The notes under the pieces are model-generated. The model did not search any database and had not been told where the DNA came from. It was given only the letters and a program-made list of their open reading frames with translations. DNA of 50,047 nucleotides, from positions 1 through 50,047 of IMG/VR virus record IMGVR_UViG_3300022920_000010. One strand, written 5' to 3'. This DNA comes from a virus. The position numbers were made by a program, and so were the translations under genes. Positions 16,122 to 24,900 of the stretch are shown here, piece by piece (positions within the stretch are counted from its first letter, which is position 1; every line of letters begins with the position of its first letter).

Positions 16122-16309
16122 TAGTCTTCTTTTTTCTTTTTCGGAAAAGCTGGCTTACGAAATTTATACTTCATATCCTTTGCTTCGGTGAATTCACCTT
16201 CTTCGATTTTTTTAATCTTACCGCCCTTTTTTAGAAACTTTTCAATTTCTTTTTTCATTTCGTCAGTTTCTTCATCTGACTTTCTTGGTAGATTTCCAGT
16301 TACGCTCAT
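16121..16309 (-). CDS. Small basic protein, unknown
   Basis: 62 residues (MSVTGNLPRKSDEETDEMKK). The helix EMKKEIEKFLKKGGKIKKIEEGE is followed by a basic end (RKPAFPKKKKED). AAGGATAGAG precedes the ATG, so translation is likely. It lies just below the hairpin terminator of the candidate sRNA, so expression may depend on readthrough from the sigma70 promoter at 16447-16475. No domain recognised. Confidence 0.62.
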   Translation of the reverse strand: MSVTGNLPRKSDEETDEMKKEIEKFLKKGGKIKKIEEGEFTEAKDMKYKFRKPAFPKKKKED

Positions 16310-16327
16310 ATTCTCTATCCTTCTATG

Positions 16328-16360
16328 ATAAAACCCGATGCATCAGAGATGCACCGGGTT
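16328..16360 (-). terminator. Terminator hairpin of the candidate sRNA
   Basis: 13-bp stem (16332-16344 with 16348-16360, one G.T wobble, 3-nt loop) followed in the minus direction by TTTTATC. The U tract is short, so leakage into the 62-aa gene is plausible. Confidence 0.75.
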
Positions 16361-16441
16361 TGTTTCATGCTCTGTGTTGAAACAATAAAGAAGATCCGAT
16401 AGTTGAGAGAGGTTGAGAGGAGACACTTCACTTCTTTATTG
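16328..16441 (-). ncRNA. Candidate ~110-nt small RNA between a sigma70 promoter and a terminator
   Basis: The predicted start (~16440) from the promoter at 16447-16475 coincides with an 11-bp perfect inverted repeat (16431-16441 with 16383-16393, arm CAATAAAGAAG on the plus strand). The apical region contains two CTCTCAAC copies and a CTCCTCT stretch, complementary to AGGAG-type ribosome binding sites. The transcript ends in a 13-bp terminator hairpin. No ORF starts inside it. It could alternatively be an attenuated leader for the 62-aa gene. Confidence 0.62.
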
Positions 16442-16446
16442 ATACT

Positions 16447-16475
16447 AATATAGCACTTTCTACACTGCATGTCAA
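16447..16475 (-). promoter_or_regulatory. Sigma70 promoter for the candidate sRNA
   Basis: TTGACA (16475-16470), 17-bp spacer, TATATT (16452-16447) on the minus strand. Predicted start near 16440. Confidence 0.72.
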
Positions 16476-16483
16476 GTGTTAAA

Positions 16484-16660
16484 TTACATATTGTTCTTTT
16501 TTTCTTGAATTTCTGCACGGCGCGCTTTTGTAAGTTTACCAAGTTCTCCCAATGCTTTTCTTGCACGGGCTGCCGCAGCTTTAACACCTTTAGTTTCAAA
16601 TGCTTCTGACTCTTTCAAGTAAACAGCCATTTGTTCTTCAATCTGTTCGTTAATTGTCAT
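16484..16660 (-). CDS. Histone-H1-like small basic protein
   Basis: 58 residues, MTINEQIEEQMAVYLKESEA onward, with an Ala/Arg/Lys helix VKAAAARARKALGELGKLTK and end RRAEIQEKKNNM. Such short H1/Hc1-like proteins are widespread in bacteria and phages and are thought to bind nucleic acid. AGGAGATT precedes the ATG at 7-nt spacing. The gene sits 9 nt past the gp46 stop, so it is probably last in the gp55-gp47-SDR-gp46 transcript. A longer ORF in another frame over the same bases is a shadow. Confidence 0.75.
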   Translation of the reverse strand: MTINEQIEEQMAVYLKESEAFETKGVKAAAARARKALGELGKLTKARRAEIQEKKNNM

Positions 16661-16669
16661 AATAATCTC

Positions 16670-18466
16670 CTAAATGACTAAATCTAATTCAACACCGGGT
16701 TCTAGTGTCTCTGTTTCTTGTGCGAATGTAGTGAACCCATTCTCTTTTACTACATTCAACACATCACTAACTCTTCCTTGAAGTTCATCACGGTGTGAAA
16801 CTAAGAAGACTGAACGTCCACTGTCTCTTACCATTTTCTTCAATACAGCAAGTGATGCTTCGACACCATTAGTGTCCATACCTGAATCAATCAATTCGTC
16901 AACAAACATACAGTTAATTGTTGAATAGAGTGATTCAAAGATATCACGGAATGCCCAACTAAGTCCTAAGATAAGTCGGTTACGCTCTCCTCGTGATAAG
17001 TTATCAAAGTCTAAGTCTCTGCCTAGTTCTGTGATTTCTACAGTCAAGTCACTTTGGAACTTAACTTCATGTGGTAGACCAAGTTTGTCTAGATAACGCT
17101 CTAGTCTCTTGTTCAAGAATGACAAGTTCTGGTCAATAATCTTTTTACGAATGAAACTATCTTTGTTAGTTAGTAGTTTCATTAAGAAGTCCTGATGTTC
17201 TCGGAAAGATATAAGAGTATTCATGTGTGAATAATCAAGTTCTTCAAGTGAACTTTCACGCATTTCTTTAATCTGGTCTTCATACGGGTCTTCTGCTTTT
17301 TTCTTTTGTTCGATTTGTTCTTTTAATAGACGAACTGAGTTTTGATGTTCGTATGCATCATTTAGTGAATCATAGAACACTGTTGGCTTATCACCAAGTT
17401 CACCAATGCTATTTACCACATCCAAGTGTTCAGTTAATTGAGAACTATTAGATAAGATTTGCATTGCTGCTTCTTTTTTCTGTTCCTCTTTAGAAGCAAG
17501 AATGCTTTCTTGTTTATCATCGTGCATTTCCTGACCACAAGCATAACAAGTGTGTTCTTTCAACAATTTGATTTCGTTTTCAAGTTTAGAAATAACTTTT
17601 TCTTGTTTCTTATCGTCAGATTCAATACTATTGATCCAGCGTACTGCTTCATCTAAACGAGTTTTCTTTTCGTTATATTCTGCAATGAATGTGTGGTTCT
17701 TAATCTCTGCATCGATATCAATATGCGTTAGCGCATCAAGTGCAGATGACAATGTGTTAACTTCAGTATCGTGCTTTTCAGTCCAGATACGTTGTCTACG
17801 TTCAATGTCTTTAATAGATTTTAGAATACGTGTATTCGCATCTTCGATAGCTTTCAATCGGTATTCTTCATCTTTGATTTGTTCTTTAGTAGCTTTAACT
17901 TCATCTTTCAAGTTATCTGCTTTACGAGACAACTCTGTGATACCAAGAAGTTCTTCAATGATTTCACGTTGATCATTAGGACGCATAGAAAGAAAAGGAT
18001 CAGTATAAGTGTTTAACGCAACAATGTGTTTAAACATGTTATGAGAAATACCAATAATGGAATCAACTTCAATTTGTGTCTGACGCATTTCACCTTGTGC
18101 TTCATCCTGTGTTTCGTTGATATCAATGCCATCACGCATTAATCTAAAAACATTAGGAGAACGACCGCGTTCAATACGATACTCATTACCGTTGTATTCA
18201 AAATCAGAAGTAACTAACATGCCTTTGCCGTTAGTCTTATTGATTAAGTTATTCTTTTTGATATTTGTGAGTGCGTTACCGTACAAAGCATACGATAGTG
18301 CATTGATAAGAGTAGTCTTACCTGTACCATTACGAGAACCATCACCGCCTAAGTCTAGGTTGTTACCTAATACTAGTGACAATGAATCTCGTTCTAAATC
18401 AATAGCTTGAGTGACGTTTCCAACACTCATAAAGTTTCGGATTGTTATATTCTTTAGTTTTAGCAA
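16670..18466 (-). CDS. 46: Recombination endonuclease subunit, SbcC/Rad50-like (gp46)
   Basis: 598 residues. ATPase subunit that works with gp47 in double-strand-break resection and recombination-dependent replication. Motifs: NITIRNFMSVGN first strand, Walker A near residues 43-52 (RNGTGKTT), two long coiled-coil arms, a Zn-hook CYACGQE near residue 305, ABC signature LSRGERNRLILGLSWAF, and Walker B CMFVDELID near 515. Similar in size to T4 gp46 (560 aa). The start codon appears to be TTG (18466), with AGAGG 8-9 nt upstream; the first Met lies after the essential beta strand. Six nt after the SDR stop. Confidence 0.93.
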   Translation of the reverse strand: MLKLKNITIRNFMSVGNVTQAIDLERDSLSLVLGNNLDLGGDGSRNGTGKTTLINALSYALYGNALTNIKKNNLINKTNGKGMLVTSDFEYNGNEYRIERGRSPNVFRLMRDGIDINETQDEAQGEMRQTQIEVDSIIGISHNMFKHIVALNTYTDPFLSMRPNDQREIIEELLGITELSRKADNLKDEVKATKEQIKDEEYRLKAIEDANTRILKSIKDIERRQRIWTEKHDTEVNTLSSALDALTHIDIDAEIKNHTFIAEYNEKKTRLDEAVRWINSIESDDKKQEKVISKLENEIKLLKEHTCYACGQEMHDDKQESILASKEEQKKEAAMQILSNSSQLTEHLDVVNSIGELGDKPTVFYDSLNDAYEHQNSVRLLKEQIEQKKKAEDPYEDQIKEMRESSLEELDYSHMNTLISFREHQDFLMKLLTNKDSFIRKKIIDQNLSFLNKRLERYLDKLGLPHEVKFQSDLTVEITELGRDLDFDNLSRGERNRLILGLSWAFRDIFESLYSTINCMFVDELIDSGMDTNGVEASLAVLKKMVRDSGRSVFLVSHRDELQGRVSDVLNVVKENGFTTFAQETETLEPGVELDLVI

Positions 18467-18471
18467 CCAAC

Positions 18472-19065
18472 TTACCTCTCTCTTGCATAAGCTCCAGACT
18501 GAACTGGATCTAAACTAATTTCATTAATATTAACATATTCTGGTTGATTAAGCAACCATAAAATTATCTCTGCGATGTATTCTACATCTATTAGTTGTCT
18601 ATCGGGATGTTTTTTCATTACACTTGGTGTTGTTAAGCTACCTGGTGATAGCAGTGTTGTTTTGATGTTAGACCCACCCATAGTCATATACGTCAAGTCA
18701 CGATTATAATCTCGTAATGCTTTCTTTTCTGTTGGATAACGCCAAGTTCTTCCACGAACGCCTGTGTCGGCAGTAGAACCCATATGAATGAACTGTGCAT
18801 GTACGCCTGCATCATTAGCACGATTATACATGTTTTCTGCAATCATAACCTGATGAAACTTCCACATAGCAGAGTTATTAATGAATACATTGAAATCGTT
18901 GTCTACAAAATGATTTGCTAATCGTAATTGCTCTTCATTGGTATCCAATGACCATCCTGTTGCACGACTTGCACATTCGTATTCATAACTATTTTCATCG
19001 AACATGTTACATATAGCTTGACACAGACCGTAATTTCTATTACCGGTAATCAAAATTTTCTTCAT
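18472..19065 (-). CDS. Short-chain dehydrogenase/reductase (SDR) inserted between gp46 and gp47
   Basis: 197 residues. N-terminal Rossmann motif KILITGNRNYGL (GxxxGL, residues 8-14), NNSA (63-66) in place of NNAG, Ser97 in HMGST, and the catalytic Y110-x3-K114 in YPTEKKAL. These are the full SDR active-site set, so NAD(P)-linked oxidoreductase activity is likely; the substrate is unknown. It sits in the middle of the recombination operon with GAGAT as ribosome binding site and close spacing to both neighbours. It may be acquired, or used in nucleotide or sugar metabolism of the infected cell. Confidence 0.8.
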   Translation of the reverse strand: MKKILITGNRNYGLCQAICNMFDENSYEYECASRATGWSLDTNEEQLRLANHFVDNDFNVFINNSAMWKFHQVMIAENMYNRANDAGVHAQFIHMGSTADTGVRGRTWRYPTEKKALRDYNRDLTYMTMGGSNIKTTLLSPGSLTTPSVMKKHPDRQLIDVEYIAEIILWLLNQPEYVNINEISLDPVQSGAYARER

Positions 19066-19074
19066 AATAATCTC

Positions 19075-20094
19075 TTAAAGGTTGTTGTAGATTTCAATCA
19101 ATACGTTTCTATCATACGTGCCGTCTAGTGCTGATAACTGTGCAACAACGATTTGATCTATTGTTTCAAAGTGTATCTCTGCACCTACATCTTCTGTATG
19201 TTCATCGTTCTTAACAGGAACTAGAGTTAGGTCACGTAAATCGTATGTTTCAATGAATGTATCTTTGATGAAGTTTGCTTCTTCATATGAGATATCAATA
19301 TCTAATGAAATCTTTGCTGTTGTTTTAGGAAGCAAGAACTTGGCTGGATCATCTAGTAGTTGAGATAGACGGATAGTTTTATATTTAGGAGCATCTGGCC
19401 AAGCAAAGAATTCAGGTTCTTTGTCCCACTCTAGATACATCCAGCCTCGTTCATCGTCCCACGCATCTGAAAAGTTGTGTGGGAATGCGTTACCAGTGTA
19501 GATAACGTTTCCTTTGACTTGTCTAGTATGAAAATGTCCAGTAAACACATAGTCTTGGTGTTTAAACATATTCATTTTAAGACCGCCGTGATCTGGCATT
19601 TCTACCATAGCATTAAGTTTGAATGTGGGAAGTTCGTAATGACCAAACATATACTTTGATTTGATCTTTGGAACTTTCTTCCATTCATCGCCTACTAACC
19701 AACTGACAAGTGCAACATCACCTTCAATCATTGTATCTTCTACAAGAATGATGTTATCAAATTCTTTAGCAAATTCGATACTACTAATCTCACGGCTTTC
19801 ACGATAAAACAAATCGTGATTACCTTTAATCATATACACTTTATCAAATGCTTTGCTTAGTTTTCTTAGTCCGTCGAGACTATATTTCATAGTTGAAATA
19901 TTCAAACTTGCACGATTATGGTGCCAGTCGCCACCAAAGATGCATGTTTCGCATCCTTTAGCTTTAGCTTGCTCAATGAACCAGTCTACAAATGCACTAC
20001 AATCTTCATTGTGTAGTCGTGCATTGTTTCTCATACCGTAATGTATGTCTGTAAAGAACGCAAGTTTGTTGAATAGATTAGTCATCGTCTGCAT
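19075..20094 (-). CDS. 47: Recombination endonuclease subunit, SbcD/Mre11-like (gp47)
   Basis: 339 residues from ATG 20094 (MQTMTNLFNKLAFFTDIHYG); AAGAGA lies just upstream, and ATG 20085 is an alternative. The 25-residue ORF extension upstream overlaps gp55 and is unlikely. Calcineurin-type phosphoesterase motifs are in order: FTDIHYG (DxH), GGDWHHNR (GD), IKGNHDLFYR (GNHD) and GHFHTRQ (GHxH), giving a two-metal nuclease centre. Partner of gp46. Length equals T4 gp47 (339 aa). It overlaps the end of gp55 by 17 nt. Confidence 0.93.
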   Translation of the reverse strand: MQTMTNLFNKLAFFTDIHYGMRNNARLHNEDCSAFVDWFIEQAKAKGCETCIFGGDWHHNRASLNISTMKYSLDGLRKLSKAFDKVYMIKGNHDLFYRESREISSIEFAKEFDNIILVEDTMIEGDVALVSWLVGDEWKKVPKIKSKYMFGHYELPTFKLNAMVEMPDHGGLKMNMFKHQDYVFTGHFHTRQVKGNVIYTGNAFPHNFSDAWDDERGWMYLEWDKEPEFFAWPDAPKYKTIRLSQLLDDPAKFLLPKTTAKISLDIDISYEEANFIKDTFIETYDLRDLTLVPVKNDEHTEDVGAEIHFETIDQIVVAQLSALDGTYDRNVLIEIYNNL

Positions 20095-20974
20095 AAATCT
20101 CTTTGATTGTTTCAGTTGGAATTGAAGCGTCTGTAATTTTAGTCTTGATAACTTTTTGCCAACGCTCACTTGATTTCATTTCATGCTCAAGTTGACGTGT
20201 CCATGATGGAGCTTGTCCGCTATTCTCTAGCAAGTCATCACGAATACCTTGATTTTTCTTTTCAATGTTTAGTACTCTAGTGAATGAGTTGTTAACTGCC
20301 GCTGTGTAATAAGCAAACGGATTGTCTGACTTAGCTTCGTTGAACTGTAAACCAATCTGTGTTAATTGTAACAATGCTTGTCCACGCATTTCATCGATGT
20401 ATGTGTATCCACGCCAGTTAGCACGTTGTGAATAACGTTCTACTAGTTTGATATACATGTTAGCAAGTGTTGCTGTTACACGACCAGTAACGATATCAAA
20501 CTCTTTCGTTTTTGTATTATGGTGTGAGATACCAACTTCACGAATGTCGTTTCCGTCAATCACATAATGCTTGAATGGAGGGAACGGAAGTTTGACTTTA
20601 TGATCTGCTACTGTCTTTGGGTTAGCTTTACGACCAGGTTCATCTGGGATATGTTCAAATGTCATAACACGAAACACTAGTTCGTCTTGTGCAAATGAAT
20701 CGTGATCTACTGCGAAGTTGGCTTGTTTCATCTTCTTATCAGTGTTTAAGTCCCACGCTTCCTTTTGAATACGGTTTGCGCGATTTTCACGTGCTGTTGC
20801 TTCAAGATTGCGGATTTCTCCGGCTAAGTCTAATTCACCAGCAACGTTATCAATGATAACATCAAACTGATGATGATTGTCACGGTCTTCAAACCATGAG
20901 AAATTTGATTTAGAGATATGAATTTGTTTTAACATATCTTTGTTGTTTAAATATTTCTGTACTCTACGAGCCAT
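20078..20974 (-). CDS. 55: Late transcription sigma factor (gp55) with an N-terminal extension
   Basis: 298 residues. The C-terminal half contains the gp55 core: YIDEMRGQALLQLTQIGLQF, then DNPFAYYTAAVNNSFTRVLN and EKKNQGIRDDLLE, which correspond to sigma region 2-like DNA binding and the late-promoter recognition segment. T4 gp55 is 185 aa; here ~165 extra residues precede the core (e.g. KLPFPPFKHYVIDG), with no recognised domain. gp55 would direct host RNA polymerase to the ATAAATA elements listed here. AGGAG lies 8 nt before the ATG. The gene is transcribed from a near-perfect sigma70 promoter, so early or middle expression is expected. Confidence 0.88.
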   Translation of the reverse strand: MARRVQKYLNNKDMLKQIHISKSNFSWFEDRDNHHQFDVIIDNVAGELDLAGEIRNLEATARENRANRIQKEAWDLNTDKKMKQANFAVDHDSFAQDELVFRVMTFEHIPDEPGRKANPKTVADHKVKLPFPPFKHYVIDGNDIREVGISHHNTKTKEFDIVTGRVTATLANMYIKLVERYSQRANWRGYTYIDEMRGQALLQLTQIGLQFNEAKSDNPFAYYTAAVNNSFTRVLNIEKKNQGIRDDLLENSGQAPSWTRQLEHEMKSSERWQKVIKTKITDASIPTETIKEIYADDD

Positions 20975-21001
20975 GATGGTATTCTCCTAAATATTACTAG
21001 T

Positions 21002-21030
21002 ATTATACATCCTAAATAATTCATTGTCAA
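21002..21030 (-). promoter_or_regulatory. Perfect-consensus sigma70 promoter for gp55-gp47-SDR-gp46
   Basis: TTGACA (21030-21025), 17-bp spacer, TATAAT (21007-21002) on the minus strand. Predicted start near 20995, 21 nt before the gp55 ATG. Confidence 0.88.
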
Positions 21031-21055
21031 GTGTTAAGTGCGTATATTATACAAC

Positions 21056-21063
21056 GATAAATA
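21056..21063 (+). promoter_or_regulatory. Late promoter GATAAATA for the gp48-53-hub-5 operon
   Basis: GATAAATACTG 27 nt before ATG 21090. It stands back-to-back with the sigma70 promoter of gp55, whose product should recognise it. Confidence 0.65.
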
Positions 21064-21089
21064 CTGATAACAATATCTAGGAGATTATG

Positions 21090-21656
21090 ATGTCTAATCC
21101 ATATACATCTACACAGAATGTTTTTATTACAGATCCGAGTGGGAGACTTGGAAGTTCAGGAATAACTACCTTTAACTTCCCATACACTCCGACTGTGACC
21201 AGTGTTTCTAGTGCTAACTATAGTTCTTACGATCCAGCACATTCGAACTTTCAACAACGTGCGTTTGAGATGTCTGCTAATACAGAACTTACACTTGCGG
21301 CACCGATTGTAATTGAAAACGAAGAACAAGCAAGACACATTTTAGCAGGAGTGCAATACTTTCGTGGCGCAATGAAAATGAACTTTGGTAAAAACGATCC
21401 AGATAAAGGACTCCCACCGCCTGTTCTACGACTTACTGCACATGGTGTTTATAAGAATGTACCAGTACTTATCAGAGATTTTACATACAACTTAGATGCT
21501 GATGTAGATTATATTGAAGTAGACGATTTCAGATTGCCAGTAACAAGTACTTTTGTTATGAGTTTAACAACTACATACTCTCCTAAGAATGTAAGAGACA
21601 ATTTCACAATACAAAAGTATTTGAGTGGTGAATTAAGGAGTGATGGTTATGTATAA
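21090..21656 (+). CDS. 48: Baseplate tail-tube cap protein, gp48-like (short form)
   Basis: 188 residues. The C-terminal two thirds match the gp48 pattern: GVQYFRGAMKMNFGKND, GLPPPVLRLTAHGVYKNVPV, LIRDFTYNLDADVDYIEVDD and SLTTTYSPKNVRDNF. gp48 with gp54 starts tail-tube polymerisation on the baseplate. T4 gp48 is 364 aa, so the N-terminal part is reduced. ATG 21090 is preferred over 21087 because AGGAG is then 6 nt away. First gene behind a late element; its end overlaps the start of gp53. Confidence 0.75.
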   Translation: MSNPYTSTQNVFITDPSGRLGSSGITTFNFPYTPTVTSVSSANYSSYDPAHSNFQQRAFEMSANTELTLAAPIVIENEEQARHILAGVQYFRGAMKMNFGKNDPDKGLPPPVLRLTAHGVYKNVPVLIRDFTYNLDADVDYIEVDDFRLPVTSTFVMSLTTTYSPKNVRDNFTIQKYLSGELRSDGYV

Positions 21657-21939
21657 GTCACATTCACCTTGGAGCAAGACAAGTATACTATATGGTAGAG
21701 TACTTGATATTCAAACAAAGCGCAACTTGTTTAGAGATCCTCTAGATGAATACGTTTCTATTCCACAACAGTTTGATAAACGCCCTGACTTATTCAGTTT
21801 TGAAATGTATGGCACTGCTAAGTATTGGTGGATATTTGCCCAGCGCAACCCAGATGATATCATTGATCCAATTGATGACTTCACTGCTGGAAAAAAGATA
21901 TATGTTCCTAATAGAACAAACATAGATAAGATGAGATAA
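21649..21939 (+). CDS. 53: Baseplate wedge subunit gp53-like
   Basis: 96 residues from ATG 21649 (MYKSHSPWSKTSILYG), which has AAGGAG 8 nt upstream; two earlier in-frame starts are too close to it. The end, FEMYGTAKYWWIFAQRNP then DPIDDFTAGKKIYVP, is the conserved gp53/LysM-like signature that links wedges around the hub. T4 gp53 is 196 aa, so this is a shorter version. Overlaps gp48 by 8 nt and the next gene as TAATG. Confidence 0.83.
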   Translation: MYKSHSPWSKTSILYGRVLDIQTKRNLFRDPLDEYVSIPQQFDKRPDLFSFEMYGTAKYWWIFAQRNPDDIIDPIDDFTAGKKIYVPNRTNIDKMR

Positions 21940-24900
21940 TGGCAACAAATTATAACAACGCTGAAAGTCTTAGTGACATTGTTACCAGTATGGAAAACAA
22001 TAATGAATGGTGGGAGAATGCTCTTGACCAATATCAAAACTATACCTATCACTTAGAATTATTTGTCGTTAAACAAAGAGATGCGCTTGAATTCTTACTG
22101 AATGAAGCACAAGATTTGGATTCTATTATTTCAAACAGTTGGCCTGGTAGTGATATTCAATATATCACGATTGCAGAAACTGGCGTAACTACTGAATTCA
22201 ATATACAAGATTTAGAAATAAAATCCTTAGGTGCAGGTTCGAGTAGTGTATCCAGACTCGCCGGTACTGCTACGAGACTATCATTTTCTATTATACAAGT
22301 AGGTAATACAAGCCTTAATGATAATCTTATGAATGCAGCATTACTATCTGGGTATGCTAGTATTGCAGAAGCAAAGTATTTCTTAAAGGTAAACTTTAAA
22401 GGTTATAGTGATGATGGTAGCACTATCAGAAGTGAAAATCAAAATCTAACTAAAGTATTCCCATTCGTTATTTCGAATGTAGGTGATGTCCCATCTAGTA
22501 CTGATGCTAGAGGTACTATTACTACTATAGAAGGTACTATTACACCAGACTACGCAGTTAGTCGTAGTGTTAATCTTATTCAACATAACTTTGAATTTGA
22601 TATTAAAGAAACATTAAAAGAGACAATAGAAGAGTTCTTTACAAAGTTAAATGAGAATATTCAAAAGAACGATTTTAGTACAGAGAGTGCGGCTAACAAT
22701 CAATACATTCACACATATGATTTTGAATTTGATAATGACTTTATGACTGAGTTTGGCGAGTCTATGATGAATGGCGATGAACCTAATGTAGGTGGTTCTG
22801 CTAGAAATGAAGTTGCTACTAGAACTGGTTCTGTTAATGTATCACAACAAACCGGTGTTATAACTCCTGGACTGAGTATAGTTGATGTTTTGTATGATAT
22901 TTGTATTCAATCTATTGATATCAGAACTGAACTTACTACGGAAAAAGATACATTCACTAAAGTAGTCACAATTCTACCAGATGCAGCTCCCAAGCCAAAC
23001 GGGCTTAATCCACTTAGTGGTGAAGCAGGACATAATGTAAAATACTTTATCACAACTAAAAATCAAATTGTAGTACAGAATAACTATGACAATGCAAATA
23101 AAGTAACAAACTCTGCTAAATTGGTAAAAGAGATTTTTGATAGACAACAGTGTAAGAAGGTATATTATTATCAGTATACTGGACTTAATGACCAAGTTCT
23201 AGATTTAAACATAAGTTTAAACAGACAGCTAATCAAGGCATATAACTTACCAAAAGATGATGCATTTGCTCAACGCTTCATTGAGGGAAATGAACAAATC
23301 ATACAAGATTTAAATCCTAGAGCAAAAGCAAAATTAGCAGAATTACAATCACAATTGTCTACACTTGAAGGTGACAGAACTGCTGCAAACGAAAATTTAG
23401 ATTCTATACGTTCACAGGTAGAGGATTCGAGTGAAGCAGTAACACAAGCAATCGTTAACAATCAAAGAGATGCATTACTTGCTCAGGGAGTTGATCCTCA
23501 ATTTGCAAGACAATCTGCGGAATCATTAAGAGACAAACCACTACAAGCACAATTACAAGCTGCACAACAATATGATCCGGACATTTTAAGTAAGATAAGT
23601 GAAGAACGCGGGCGATATAATGAATTATTAGAGAAATATAATTCAGCACAAACCGGAGTTAGTACTGTAGATACTGCAACACGTGATATTGAAAGACGCA
23701 TCGATGAAGTTACAATGCAAGCACTTGGTGCTAATTTCTCAGCTTATGCAAATACACAAGTAAATGATATAGCTAATAATTTCTCTGGTATTGCAGGACA
23801 GGTAAGTGACAGTAATCAAATTATTATGGAAGAACTTGGCGATGACTTAATATCTACGCTGACTACTCAACAGTTAGAAGATATCGTAGAAGCACTTCTA
23901 ATAAATCCAGTTATATTCAAACGTGGAATTCTACCTTATCTTACAGAAAAGAGTAACACACGAATTTATTCATCCTCTAATGAGCAAGAAGTTGACTTAG
24001 CGAAAGAAAAATTCTATGAAGCTGTAAACATGGATATTAGTATGGAACAATTAAAGTTAACTATTAAGGGCGATCCTTATTGGATTGACACATACTTAAC
24101 TCCTAAGGTAGCTAAAGAATTATTCGGTAATAGTAATGCGATAGATACATATCGTAGTCACCCAACATCTATCAATGGTGCAAACTATGTTACTATTGTA
24201 ACTAATAAAGCTGCAGGTGTAGATGAAAATGATAACACAAAAATAGCAAATCTAGCAACGATGTTGTATGCAGTTAAAAATGTCACAAGTTCGTTTAGTG
24301 ATGGACAATTCGTTCAACAACTTGATATGATTAGAATACCAGTACCAGATAGTTTTCTGCCAGTTAACCCATTCTTTAGTACAACGACTGTTGACTTAGA
24401 TGAAGAAACTGTTATGGGACAAATAGTATACGACCCAGATGCAGCTGATCCTAGAGGAAGAGAACAAAACCCTGGGCCAGTTGTTGTTCCAATAAAAGAA
24501 CTTCCTAACCCTAACAACTTTCCACTTGGTGCTGGATCTGTGGCAGTAATAGACCCAGATAACAATGTAGGTTTGTTACTAGATCCTGATGGGGCACCAA
24601 ATGCAAATCTTGCACTACGTTCCCTTACTAATAACTTACTTGAAAATGACGGTATACCAACGGCAGAACAAGCAGAACAGTTTAACAAAACAAAAAGCCA
24701 AGTTGAATATTATTGTGCGCAAGGAAATCAATCTTCGTGTATTGAATTGCAATCTATGAACAATACAATAGATAAAATGGTCGTGCAAAATATTGCAGGA
24801 GAACCGCCGTATGATAATGCGCAAATAGTCAACGATATAAATGGAAGCGGTATAGAGGTAACACCTGAGGGGATATCTATCATACAAGAGAATATGATAG

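Noticed and set aside
16315-16599. 94-aa minus-strand ORF over the sRNA region
   Set aside because: Different frame of the H1-like gene and sRNA; no ribosome binding site. The 58-aa frame with AGGAG is the real gene.
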